Positions 1-7,544 of a DNA stretch of 64,000 nt are shown piece after piece. A model generated the notes under the pieces. The model was not told where the DNA came from, made no database searches, and saw nothing but the letters and a program-made list of their open reading frames with translations. Source of the DNA: Acinetobacter qingfengensis (lineage in GTDB: Bacteria; Pseudomonadota; Gammaproteobacteria; Pseudomonadales; Moraxellaceae); contig NZ_VXKN01000008.1 in assembly GCF_008693185.1 (NCBI RefSeq), positions 88,904 through 152,903 of the forward strand, in the 5' to 3' direction. Each line of letters opens with the position of its first letter. Position 1 is the first letter of the stretch. The translations under genes were made by a program, and so were the position numbers.

Positions 1-287
1 TTAGCTGAAGCAGACAATAATTGCTGATCTTCAATACCTGTAATCTTTGTTGTTGGAATAATCAATGTTTGCACAGGACCATTGATGTCACGTAATACCA
101 CATAATCTGGTTGATGAACCAAACAATCTTTCTTACGATCTAGGACCGTACCACAACGCTGACTTACAATATCCCAAAGAATATAACGTTTGTTAGTTTC
201 ATGATGATGAACAGACTGACAACCTGTCATCAACAGTACTACACCAGTAAATACTGGTAATTGATACTGGCGTAATACGGATTTCAT
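1..287 (-). CDS. cdh: CDP-diacylglycerol pyrophosphatase, N-terminal part (cut by window edge)
   Basis: The reading frame starts at ATG 287 and is still open at position 1, so only the first ~95 residues are present. The start has an SD-like AAGGA inside the end of the upstream gene. The N-terminus carries a hydrophobic segment ending in a lipobox-like LLMTGC, which suggests a lipoprotein or membrane anchor. The stretch YVVLRDINGPVQTLIIPT matches the start of the conserved domain of bacterial Cdh (HIT-like superfamily), which hydrolyses CDP-diacylglycerol to phosphatidate and CMP. The catalytic histidines lie outside the window. It is the last visible gene of the exbD-tonB-receptor-exbB-PLD run, so a role in processing phospholipid headgroups is plausible. 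The family call is inferred from the N-terminal third only. Confidence 0.75.
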   Translation of the reverse strand, partial: MKSVLRQYQLPVFTGVVLLMTGCQSVHHHETNKRYILWDIVSQRCGTVLDRKKDCLVHQPDYVVLRDINGPVQTLIIPTTKITGIEDQQLLSASA

Positions 288-291
288 GCGC

Positions 292-1551
292 TTATTCCTT
301 TTTCCCCGGGTTCACATAACGATATTGCTGATCAATTTTTAGTGTTTCAGCATAAGTACTTTGCCATAATTGTTGATACAATTGATGAAGACGATTGGCA
401 AGTACAGGATTGTTCAAAACAATTTCCAGATTTCTTGAATTATCAAAATATCCGCCTTGCCAATTGGAGGTTCCAACCCATGCAGTATTTTGATCAATGA
501 CCATATATTTGCTATGAACCACACGAGCAAATGGAATAAATCCATCCTTACTTTCCGGAATCGTTACAATCTTTACTTGCACATTCGGCACCAGCGCCAA
601 ACTTTTTAACCATGCTAAATCCGGTTGTTTCAGATTCCAGTTAGATACCATGAGTTTAACTTTTACGCCACGTGCAGCAGCGGCACGTAAACTGTTATCA
701 ATCAAAGCATAAAATTCCCTGACACCATTTTCACTGTATTGTAGTGGAGCATATTGCATCACTTGAATATCTATACTGCTTTTAGCCTCTGCCAATAATG
801 TGGGAAACACCTTTTCGGTCTCATAGGTATTTTCAGGTGTAACAATAGATGGACTTGCTAGTAAATATTGTCCTGTACGTGGCGACCGTAATTGTACATG
901 CTGCGTTGTTTTGACAATGTCTTGCTGCTGTTCAATTTTCTGCTGGTTTTTCCAGTCCAGACTAAAGATATTTTGAATCTGTTGTACTGTAGTAAGATCA
1001 GTAATACGTAATCCGGTTTCTTGAATATGTGTCAAAGCCCGCCAGTCAAAGTTTTGACTGCCAACAAATGCTTCTTTTGCATCCACAATAAAATATTTGG
1101 CATGGATAATGCCATTTTGAATTTTAGAAAAATCCATTACTCGAAATTGTAAATTCGGAATGGATTTGATTCTATTCAGGGTTTCAGGATTTGACATCCC
1201 AATGCCCTTTTTATCGACCAAAAACCGAATATGTACACCACGTTGTCCTGCCCGTTCCAATGCAGCAATCACATCATCCAGACTAGAATCTGGCTGACTA
1301 TATACATAAAATTGGGCGATATCGATTTTATATTTTGCCTGATCAAACATTTCACGCCACACAGGTGCAGCACTACGCAAATCAGAATTTTGCAATGAGG
1401 TTTCAACTGGGGCGTTATAAACCAACTCAAATCCCTGCGATTCAACTTTGGCAAACGCAGGGTTAATGATGCTTAACCCAAACAAACAAGATAATGTAAG
1501 GCGCAATGAATTACGCCCTACAGTGAAGAACTTAAGCATATTGCTTTTCAT
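292..1551 (-). CDS. Phospholipase D-like protein, exported, two HKD motifs
   Basis: This protein of about 419 aa belongs to the phospholipase D superfamily. An N-terminal signal peptide ends near NPAFA, so it should act in the periplasm or outside. Two complete HxKx4D motifs are visible, HAKYFIVD (about residue 150) followed by GSQNFD, and HSKYMVID (about residue 346) followed by GTSNW. This is the arrangement of a monomeric two-domain enzyme. The open frame extends further upstream but would run deep into exbB. ATG 1551 or ATG 1539, which overlaps the exbB stop, are the realistic starts. The family includes phospholipases, cardiolipin synthases and nucleases. Export and the adjacent cdh gene favour a phospholipid-directed hydrolase, but the substrate cannot be read from sequence. 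Confidence 0.85.
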   Translation of the reverse strand: MKSNMLKFFTVGRNSLRLTLSCLFGLSIINPAFAKVESQGFELVYNAPVETSLQNSDLRSAAPVWREMFDQAKYKIDIAQFYVYSQPDSSLDDVIAALERAGQRGVHIRFLVDKKGIGMSNPETLNRIKSIPNLQFRVMDFSKIQNGIIHAKYFIVDAKEAFVGSQNFDWRALTHIQETGLRITDLTTVQQIQNIFSLDWKNQQKIEQQQDIVKTTQHVQLRSPRTGQYLLASPSIVTPENTYETEKVFPTLLAEAKSSIDIQVMQYAPLQYSENGVREFYALIDNSLRAAAARGVKVKLMVSNWNLKQPDLAWLKSLALVPNVQVKIVTIPESKDGFIPFARVVHSKYMVIDQNTAWVGTSNWQGGYFDNSRNLEIVLNNPVLANRLHQLYQQLWQSTYAETLKIDQQYRYVNPGKKE

Positions 1552-2158
1552 CCGCCATCTTTGTTTTAGTATTGCTATAAGTGGCTTGTTGACCTTTATC
1601 AACATTGATGAGTAGGACTTTAAACATCTCGGTGATTTTTTCCATACGACTACCAAGAAAGTTATTTGCAACCAGCGCAACCAATGCAATCGCAATACCT
1701 AATCCTGTTGCATAAAGTGCTGTTCCCATTCCTGCGGAAACTTTACTTGGATCAGATACACCAGATGCAGCCAATGCACTAAACGTATCAATAATACCCA
1801 AAATTGTTCCCAACAATCCCAGCAAAGGTGCAGCAGTGACGATGGTTTCCAAAATCCAGATACCACGATTTAGCAAGCCTTTGCTTTGTAAATACTGTTT
1901 TTCCAAAAGATCTGCACGTTCATTTTCAGAGCGTGGTGTAGATTTAAGAAAAGGTACAATCATCTGATACACAGGATTTTTTTCCTGATTTTCAGACAAT
2001 GTGCCTAGCGTATTTTTTTCTACGGCATCATTGATCATACGGCTTTGTTTTAATGTATACGCAAAGTAAATCGCACGTTCTACAAAAATGATGCAAAGCA
2101 GAACCAGGGAAGCATACATAATGTAAAAAATAATATTATGGACTAAATCAGCATTCAT
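1532..2158 (-). CDS. exbB: ExbB-type proton channel subunit (MotA/TolQ/ExbB family)
   Basis: The 208-aa inner-membrane protein has the family layout: one N-terminal membrane segment (about residues 9-30), a cytoplasmic domain, then two membrane segments around APLLGLLGTILGIIDTF and ALYATGLGIAIALVALVANNF. With ExbD it uses the proton gradient to energise TonB. The open frame could begin at TTG 2173, but ATG 2158 has a strong SD (GAGGAG) placed correctly, and I use it. It lies immediately after the receptor gene, not next to exbD as is usual, so the ExbB-ExbD pair is split by tonB and the receptor within one apparent operon. Confidence 0.9.
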   Translation of the reverse strand: MNADLVHNIIFYIMYASLVLLCIIFVERAIYFAYTLKQSRMINDAVEKNTLGTLSENQEKNPVYQMIVPFLKSTPRSENERADLLEKQYLQSKGLLNRGIWILETIVTAAPLLGLLGTILGIIDTFSALAASGVSDPSKVSAGMGTALYATGLGIAIALVALVANNFLGSRMEKITEMFKVLLINVDKGQQATYSNTKTKMADEKQYA

Positions 2159-2169
2159 TTTGATTCTCC

Positions 2170-4449
2170 TCAAAATTTCGCAGAAAGTGAAACAACGTAA
2201 GTACGATCTTCACCAATGGTGTAATAAGCTGTATTGGTTTGAGTTCTTGATGCACCACTTGCATTGGTATAATTAATCTTACCTGCTGTAATTGGTGAGC
2301 TGATCGCCGCAATATATTCTTTGTCAAATACGTTATTGACACCGAATTTAAGTGTCACATCACTTACTGATTTAGTATTCAATGGGAAACGATACCCTGC
2401 GGCAAGATCAAATACAGTACGGCCACCAATTTCTTCGTTATTTGTCATGTCGCCATAAAATGAACTGAGGTAACGTCCAGTAAAGTTGCTATAAAAACGT
2501 CCATCGTCATAGCCTAGGGTTGCTGTTACAGCATTTTTGGAAGTACCCGGAACCAGTTTACCTTCTGTAGGCAGTGATACACCATAAGCACTGATATTAT
2601 CTTTCTGTTTTGCATCAGTATAACTATAAGATAAGTAATAATTAAAGTTATAAGGCAGGTTACCACTCCACTCTAATTCAAGCCCTTTGGTTTCAACACT
2701 ACCAACGTTAATCATTTCATAATCACCATCAATGGTACGACTGGATAATTGACGATCCTTATAAGTTAAATAAAACAATGTTGCACTCAACAACATATCT
2801 TTTGTTTGGAAACGATAGCCTAATTCATTATTCCAGCTAATCTCTGGATTCAAATTAATAGAATCACCAGAGTTATACAAAACATAGTTCTGTGGCGTAC
2901 GCATATTTTTTGATATGTTATAGAACAACTGATTTTCATTATTCAGTTGATATTTTGCACTAAAATTTGGTAACCATTCTTTATAAGTTGCTTGTCGTTT
3001 TTCTGCTGCAACACCTAATGCACCCAAATTATTACCTTGACGCTCTACATATTGATATGCCAAGCCACCAACCAATGTTAAATTGGGATTAACCGTCCAA
3101 GTGTCCTGTACCCAAACTTTTTGTGCAGGTGTAACAGTGTATTGATTACGACCCTGAATAACTTTGCCATTGGCATCAGTTAATAAATTACTTGCATCAT
3201 CAGCCCAAAGTGTTGATGGACTATTATCAGAATTTAACGGAATATATGGCTGAGTTTGACGTTGACGTGCCCGCTCATACCAGTACCCTAAAGTTGCTGC
3301 ATGTTGGTCATTAATATCCCAGTTGAGTTTGGTCGTAATTCCTGGACGCCATGTTTGTGTCCATGATGGGCGCCAATATTTAACCGCTGCTGATGATGAT
3401 GTTGGGAAACCCGTTAAATCATAATTTCCTAGAGACTTATCATTACTTGCAAGCACATAAGATTGACCTGTACCTGAACCACCATTACCCCAGTAATAGT
3501 AAGGCTGGAAACTTAAATTCAGATTATCTGCCAGAATAAATTTCTGGGTGAAACTTACAGTGAAGTTTTCAAAGGGGTTACGCGCCAACTTATAATAGCG
3601 GCTCGCGGATGGATCAGTAGAAAAATCAGCTTTATGCCCTGTTGTACCATAAGCATTTGGATCAGCATCATAATCTGCTTTAGAAATAGTATTATAGTTA
3701 TAGTTATCCTGTTTATTATACTTAACAATCAGGTTACTGGTATTTCCATTGTCTGCTTCATATAAAGCACCCATTTCAAACTTTCTATTTTTTAGATCGC
3801 CTTCGCCTTTCCACTTATCGGCTTCAGTATTTGATGCAGAAACCCAAGCACTGAAATTACCAATTTTACCTGTTTCCAAACGTACAAATGATTTTGATAA
3901 ACCATTAGAGCCAAAGGTTTGCTCCACCATACCGCCCGCTTTTTTATTTGGACGTTTAGTGGTCAAACCGATATTACCACCACTCGAACCAATATGAGGA
4001 CCATCTGCTTCTGATGAACCCTGAGTTACAAATACCGAATCGAGGTTTTCAGAGTCGCCCAATAAGTTTGGATAAACAGCATAGTTACCCGAATCATTTA
4101 CTGGGATACCATCGGCAGATAAGCCAATCTGACTAGGATCCATACCGCGCATGGTGTAACTCAATCCAGAAATACCTGTCGAATCGGTACTGGTCATTTG
4201 TAAGCCTGGAACATTTTTAATTTTGTCTAGGGCGTTACCAATTCCTGGTTGTTTTTCAAGCGCTTCTTGTGTGACAGTTGAACGACCTTTTGGTGTATCT
4301 TCAACCACCATTTTACCACCGCCCAAAGATTGTCCTTTTACGTTGATTGTACCAACGTCTATGCTGTCATCATCTGCCGCATAGACCGTCATGGCTGACA
4401 TCAAGGACAAAATAGATATACATAAGTGTTTCTTTTCAAAAAATTTCAT
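2170..4449 (-). CDS. TonB-dependent outer-membrane receptor
   Basis: A 759-aa receptor with a signal peptide ending at TVYA, then a TonB-box-like segment (DVGTINVKG). A plug domain follows at about residues 45-165 (QPGIGNALDKIKNVPGLQ and TMRGMDPSQIGLSADGIPVND). A 22-strand-type barrel runs to the C-terminus and ends in aromatic F (SLSAKF), as required for outer-membrane insertion. Such receptors import siderophores, haem, cobalamin, sugars or other ligands using TonB energy. No ligand-specific motif is recognisable, so the substrate is unknown. The gene sits between its own tonB and exbB and is followed by phospholipid-processing genes, which suggests a dedicated uptake system. An iron-regulation-like site lies upstream of the operon. 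Confidence 0.93.
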   Translation of the reverse strand: MKFFEKKHLCISILSLMSAMTVYAADDDSIDVGTINVKGQSLGGGKMVVEDTPKGRSTVTQEALEKQPGIGNALDKIKNVPGLQMTSTDSTGISGLSYTMRGMDPSQIGLSADGIPVNDSGNYAVYPNLLGDSENLDSVFVTQGSSEADGPHIGSSGGNIGLTTKRPNKKAGGMVEQTFGSNGLSKSFVRLETGKIGNFSAWVSASNTEADKWKGEGDLKNRKFEMGALYEADNGNTSNLIVKYNKQDNYNYNTISKADYDADPNAYGTTGHKADFSTDPSASRYYKLARNPFENFTVSFTQKFILADNLNLSFQPYYYWGNGGSGTGQSYVLASNDKSLGNYDLTGFPTSSSAAVKYWRPSWTQTWRPGITTKLNWDINDQHAATLGYWYERARQRQTQPYIPLNSDNSPSTLWADDASNLLTDANGKVIQGRNQYTVTPAQKVWVQDTWTVNPNLTLVGGLAYQYVERQGNNLGALGVAAEKRQATYKEWLPNFSAKYQLNNENQLFYNISKNMRTPQNYVLYNSGDSINLNPEISWNNELGYRFQTKDMLLSATLFYLTYKDRQLSSRTIDGDYEMINVGSVETKGLELEWSGNLPYNFNYYLSYSYTDAKQKDNISAYGVSLPTEGKLVPGTSKNAVTATLGYDDGRFYSNFTGRYLSSFYGDMTNNEEIGGRTVFDLAAGYRFPLNTKSVSDVTLKFGVNNVFDKEYIAAISSPITAGKINYTNASGASRTQTNTAYYTIGEDRTYVVSLSAKF

Positions 4450-4464
4450 TTCATATTTCCAATT

Positions 4465-5238
4465 TTAAGGAGCTTGATAAACTAAAGTGGCTGTAAATCT
4501 TTTGCTATTTGCACCAGAAAAAGCATCTGCTGGGAATGGTGCAACCTGTTTAATGCTTTTTAAGCTATTAGTTGCTGCACGGTTCAACAACATACTTTTA
4601 GCTTTGCTAGCGATCCCTGAGTTTAATACCCGACCTGAACGGTCAATTTCGAGCCAGACTTCCACATTGCCTTCAGGTCGTTCAAGTGAGGCTTCTCGTC
4701 CTGTTGGATAGCGTTTTTGTGCTTCAACAGTTGAACGAACTTTTGCTGAATAAGCAGCTTCTACAGAAGCAGAATTTGCTGAAGCAGCAGGTTTAGCAGG
4801 CTCAGGTTTTTTGACTTCAGGTGCAGGTTTTTGCTCTGCTTTTACTTCAGTTTTTGCCTGTGGCTGCGGTTCCTGTTTAGTTTCTGTTTTGATTTGCTCT
4901 TTGACTGATGTAGTTTTTTGTGCTTCAACTTTCTTAGGTTCAAGCTTTTTGGCTTCAACTTTCTTTTCCACTCTAGGCTTATCAACCTGCTCGATGGCAT
5001 TTTCCGGTTCAACTGGTGGAGGTTCCGGAGTTGCAACGGGTTGTGGTTCAGGTTGTGGCTGAGGTTCAGGTGGGGTTGGTTCTGGAATAGGTTCAGCCAA
5101 ACTAATCTCTATAGCTTTATCTTCATATTTAGAATCAACATGCAATATTTCTGTTTGGCTAAGCACTAATAAGTAAGCACCTATCAATATCGCAGGAAGA
5201 TAACTAATTACATGCCTATTGCGATAGACCAGATCCAT
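4465..5238 (-). CDS. tonB: TonB energy transducer
   Basis: The 257-aa protein has the TonB layout. An N-terminal membrane anchor (about residues 10-30) is followed by a long Pro/Glu/Lys-rich periplasmic spacer (repeated EP/QP and KPEP/KVE units, about residues 45-165). The C-terminal TonB domain starts near YSAKVRSTVEAQKRYP and contains the conserved EGNVEVWLEIDRSGRV. It carries proton-motive energy from ExbBD to the receptor. The open frame begins at 5280, but ATG 5238 is better: it lies right after the exbD TGA stop and has GGAAA upstream. It is probably specific for the adjacent receptor; other TonB copies are expected elsewhere in such genomes. Confidence 0.9.
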   Translation of the reverse strand: MDLVYRNRHVISYLPAILIGAYLLVLSQTEILHVDSKYEDKAIEISLAEPIPEPTPPEPQPQPEPQPVATPEPPPVEPENAIEQVDKPRVEKKVEAKKLEPKKVEAQKTTSVKEQIKTETKQEPQPQAKTEVKAEQKPAPEVKKPEPAKPAASANSASVEAAYSAKVRSTVEAQKRYPTGREASLERPEGNVEVWLEIDRSGRVLNSGIASKAKSMLLNRAATNSLKSIKQVAPFPADAFSGANSKRFTATLVYQAP

Positions 5239-5239
5239 A

Positions 5240-5644
5240 TCAAAGTTTCCGTGCAGCAAGTGAAATGGAATTGAAACCATGAGAACGCAACTGATCCATT
5301 ACAGATACCAATTTTTCAACAGAAACGTCTTTGTCACTATTAATAATGACTGATGTTTGTACACCATCTTTTTTCTGTGCATTGAGTTGAGAAATTAATT
5401 GGTCAAAATTAACATTCTGACCATCTAATTGCATTTGATCAGTACTAATGGTAATGATTGCCTTATTTTGTGGCTTCAATAACTGTGCTGTCGTAGCTGA
5501 AGGTAATTGTGTTTTCAAACCTTGTGATGGAATAACATTCAGACTGATCAACACAAAAAATACCAATAAGAACATCATGACATCGATCATTGGTATCAAT
5601 TCAATGTGTGGCTTGTTTCGCTTTTCATTACCCCAGGACCGCAT
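5240..5644 (-). CDS. exbD: ExbD-type proton channel subunit
   Basis: This 134-aa protein of the ExbD/TolR family has one membrane segment near its N-terminus. The conserved membrane aspartate lies in ELIPMIDVMMFLLVFFV, and a periplasmic domain with the usual DxxVxxxxLVxVMDxL pattern follows. It pairs with ExbB to drive TonB. The frame is open back to a TTG at 5671, which has no SD. ATG 5644 has GGAAAAAGAG directly upstream and is preferred. It is the first gene of the operon and overlaps or abuts tonB. The intergenic region upstream holds a Fur-like palindrome, so iron control is possible. Confidence 0.9.
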   Translation of the reverse strand: MRSWGNEKRNKPHIELIPMIDVMMFLLVFFVLISLNVIPSQGLKTQLPSATTAQLLKPQNKAIITISTDQMQLDGQNVNFDQLISQLNAQKKDGVQTSVIINSDKDVSVEKLVSVMDQLRSHGFNSISLAARKL

Positions 5645-5757
5645 CTCTTTTTCCAAGTTGTTTGAACTCAAAAAATAATAAGGAGCTTTTGTTACAACCT
5701 TGTTAAGTTATTTTTACGATTTAATAACCATTTAAATACATATTTATAATTATTTTG

Positions 5758-5771
5758 ATAAATAATTATCG
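5758..5771 (-). promoter_or_regulatory. Fur-box-like palindrome upstream of exbD
   Basis: GATAAATAATTATC is a near-perfect inverted repeat resembling the GATAAT-type hexamers of Fur boxes. It lies 114 bases upstream of the exbD ATG in very AT-rich DNA that contains more GATAAT-like words, such as ATTATC near 5795. Fur control would fit a TonB system, but chance palindromes are common in DNA this AT-rich. Confidence 0.4.
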
Positions 5772-5918
5772 TTTATTAGATATGTTATTCATTATTATCT
5801 TTTTATCTAAAAATCTAGTTTAAAAATATAAATCATCTTTTATTTGTAAAAATAAACATCCCAAATTTTATGGAAATCTTTATAGATTTATATTAAAGAA
5901 ATAATCGATTAAATAAGA

Positions 5919-6326
5919 CTATTGATCAATAAAAATACGAGTGTCTATTTTTATTCCGCGTAATAATGTTTTAGTCACAGGTGTTTTTTGGCAAATATTC
6001 AGAATCTTACTCTGATTTAACTGATCCAAATCCTGTTTAAAATGCAACTCCCGAGAAATCCATTCCTTGCCATCATTATTTTTATAAAAATTAAGTACAA
6101 TCTGAAAGTTACCATAATCTGTACTTTTATGTTTAGCATACATTCTTAAAGTAATCATCGTACATGCTGCAAGTGAGGCCAATAAATAATCATAAGGCGC
6201 TGGTGCTGTATCACATCCGCCAAACTCTTCTGGCTCATCAGTAAAATATTGATGCTTTCCACTTTGAAGCTGCCCAGCCCATGGTTGTTGCAAATTATTA
6301 ATGACTGTCTGTGCAATACTTTTCAT
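5919..6326 (-). CDS. OsmC/Ohr-family protein
   Basis: The 135-aa protein has the OsmC-like fold signature. It begins with a beta-rich N-terminal half ending in GGCDTAPAPYDYLLASLAACTMITLRMYA, where the two family cysteines sit in GGCD and AACT. A region ending in CQKTPVTKTLL follows. Members reduce organic hydroperoxides with a cysteine pair, or are uncharacterised relatives. The form here, with GGxDxAPxPYDxLLASLAAC, is closest to the OsmC-like group often found alone. ATG 6326 has a clear SD (AAGGAG), and the upstream in-frame ATGs are less likely. It is monocistronic, with a perfect palindrome about 100 bases upstream. Confidence 0.85.
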   Translation of the reverse strand: MKSIAQTVINNLQQPWAGQLQSGKHQYFTDEPEEFGGCDTAPAPYDYLLASLAACTMITLRMYAKHKSTDYGNFQIVLNFYKNNDGKEWISRELHFKQDLDQLNQSKILNICQKTPVTKTLLRGIKIDTRIFIDQ

Positions 6327-6426
6327 TTTTATCTCCTTATTCACACGATTATCCATATCTTGATCCATGTCATACAATCCTGATTACATCAGTACCAGCT
6401 CTATTCGAGTAAATAATACTATAATC

Positions 6427-6441
6427 TATTCATCATGAATA
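6427..6441. promoter_or_regulatory. Perfect palindrome upstream of the OsmC-like gene
   Basis: TATTCATCATGAATA is a perfect inverted repeat (7 bases each side of a central C). It lies next to an AT-rich promoter-like region (TATAGTATTAT on the minus strand) upstream of the OsmC-like gene. It looks like a binding site for a dimeric repressor such as a MarR- or TetR-type protein. No regulator gene remains beside it. Confidence 0.45.
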
Positions 6442-6550
6442 AATCTGCGGTATCTTCATCTTTCTTTAAGGTTTTCATGCTTAGATCTCGCGATAAGATA
6501 ACTTGTTTATTGTCTTTTTAAGAAATCGTATAAGTTTTTAGTTCAAAGTC

Positions 6551-6567
6551 AATAAAAAAGCCACCAT
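6551..6567 (-). terminator. 3' arm and U-tract of a split atp-operon terminator
   Basis: On the minus strand this reads ATGGTGGCTTTTTTATT, the descending arm of a hairpin followed by a T-run. Its complementary arm (AAGCCACCAT) lies about 950 bases away at 7518-7529, just after the last atp gene. The IS3-type element occupies the space between them. This suggests that the element inserted into the terminator loop. Confidence 0.6.
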
Positions 6568-6599
6568 GATGATCTGACCCCAATAAGTTGGACAGTTGA

Positions 6600-6908
6600 T
6601 TAAGCGGTTTTAAGGGACTGAGTTCTGTAGTGTACAGGACTCAGTCCTTTTAATTTAACCTTGATTCTTTCATGGTTGTAATAGTGAATATATTCTTTCA
6701 CAGTTTGCTCCAGTTCATCAATTGATTTAAATTCTTCACCATAGAAACACTCAGATTTTAATATACTAAAGAAGCTTTCCATTGAAGCATTATCCAAACA
6801 ATTACCTTTACGTGACATGCTTTGGGTAAGCCCATGTTGTTGAAGCTGTTGCTGATAAAATCGCATTTGATATTGCCAGCCCTGATCTGAATGAATAATA
6901 GGTTTGCC
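6600..6908 (-). pseudogene. IS3-family transposase OrfB, C-terminal fragment
   Basis: The fragment reads in frame from GGC at 6908, directly after the orfA stop: [19 protein letters not shown], then [19 protein letters not shown], then the C-terminal HYYNHERI and LSPVHYR. These are the second half of the DDE integrase core, with the second Asp in HSDQG and the Glu in ASMESFF. The upstream half with the first Asp is absent. An ATG at 6866 would allow an 88-aa product, but that cannot be catalytic. Confidence 0.85.
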
Positions 6909-7463
6909 TTAATTCAGATATGAATCTTGCAGTCGTTGCAGTTCTACTTTTTCCTGTTCTTTCTGCTTCTGAATCAAGGCTCTCCGCTTTTTTAGATAAG
7001 CGTTCTCAGCACGTAGATACGCCAGTTCTTCAAGTAGTTGTTCCTGCGTTTTATTACGATCTTCTTGAGACACTTTGATTCTTGAAAACTGTGATTTTGG
7101 CATGGGATTAGGTCGCCCCCTCGGCTTGGGTTTTAAGCCATCTATACCATGTTCTTTATATTGTTTTAACCAGTGTGAAATCATTCCTGTTCCATTAAGC
7201 TTAAACTTAACAAGGGCTTCGGAATAGCTCATACCATCATTCAAAATAGACTGAATCACTTTGAATTTAAAATCAAGACTATGTCTTTTATAGCGTGATG
7301 AAGAGTTGAGTCCAGCTTCGCCAATTTCATTATATAAAAATAGCCATTTTTTAACATTATTATGGTCAACACCATAGCGTTTAGCTGTTCTTTTTAATCC
7401 ATCATTACTGGATAGATAGTGATGAACAACCTCAAGTTTGAATTCTTGAGAATATTTAGCCAT
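6909..7463 (-). CDS. IS3-family OrfA (transposase DNA-binding subunit)
   Basis: The 184-aa product begins MAKYSQEFKLEVVHHYL and carries two successive helix-turn-helix units. The first is RTAKRYGVDHNNVKKWLFLY and the second lies around YSEALVKFKLNGTGMISHWLKQY. A Lys/Arg/Glu-rich coiled-coil tail (ENAYLKKRRALIQKQKEQ) follows. This is typical of IS150-group OrfA proteins. An SD-like GAAGGG precedes ATG 7463. The C-terminus ends at the deletion junction with orfB, so its last residues may not be native. It may still bind the IS ends and repress related elements elsewhere. Confidence 0.85.
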   Translation of the reverse strand: MAKYSQEFKLEVVHHYLSSNDGLKRTAKRYGVDHNNVKKWLFLYNEIGEAGLNSSSRYKRHSLDFKFKVIQSILNDGMSYSEALVKFKLNGTGMISHWLKQYKEHGIDGLKPKPRGRPNPMPKSQFSRIKVSQEDRNKTQEQLLEELAYLRAENAYLKKRRALIQKQKEQEKVELQRLQDSYLN

Positions 7464-7517
7464 AGAAAAGCACCCTTCAAATTAGACTAGGTGTCCAACT
7501 TTTGGGGTGCAGTTCAT

Positions 7518-7529
7518 AATGGTGGCTTG
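7518..7529 (-). terminator. 5' arm of the split atp-operon terminator
   Basis: The minus strand reads AAGCCACCAT 16 bases after the atpC stop. It is an exact complement of the arm at 6558-6567, which is followed by a T-run. Without the IS the two arms would form a compact hairpin with a U-tract. Confidence 0.55.
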
Positions 7530-7544
7530 ATTACATACGTCAAT

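Larger units (their letters stand above)
6570..7516 (-). mobile_element. IS3-family (IS150-like) insertion sequence, internally deleted
   Basis: The ends form imperfect inverted repeats. The left end reads TGATCTGACCCCAATAAGTT and the right end on the opposite strand TGAACTGCACCCCAAAAGTT, and both continue with GGACA. Inside are an OrfA-like gene with two helix-turn-helix segments and only the C-terminal part of the OrfB transposase. At about 0.95 kb it is several hundred bases shorter than intact relatives, because the first half of orfB, including the first catalytic aspartate, is missing. It should not be able to move by itself. No convincing target-site duplication was found. A CAT triplet on both sides is possible if the terminator was the target. 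Confidence 0.85.

Noticed and set aside
4811..5062. Repeated Pro/Glu-rich DNA in tonB considered as a tandem repeat or CRISPR-like array
   Set aside because: It is the degenerate coding sequence of the TonB spacer; units are irregular and have no spacers.
6442..6540. Short plus-strand frame beginning MNKSAVSSSFFKVF considered as a regulator remnant
   Set aside because: Only 28 codons, no recognisable motif and no SD.
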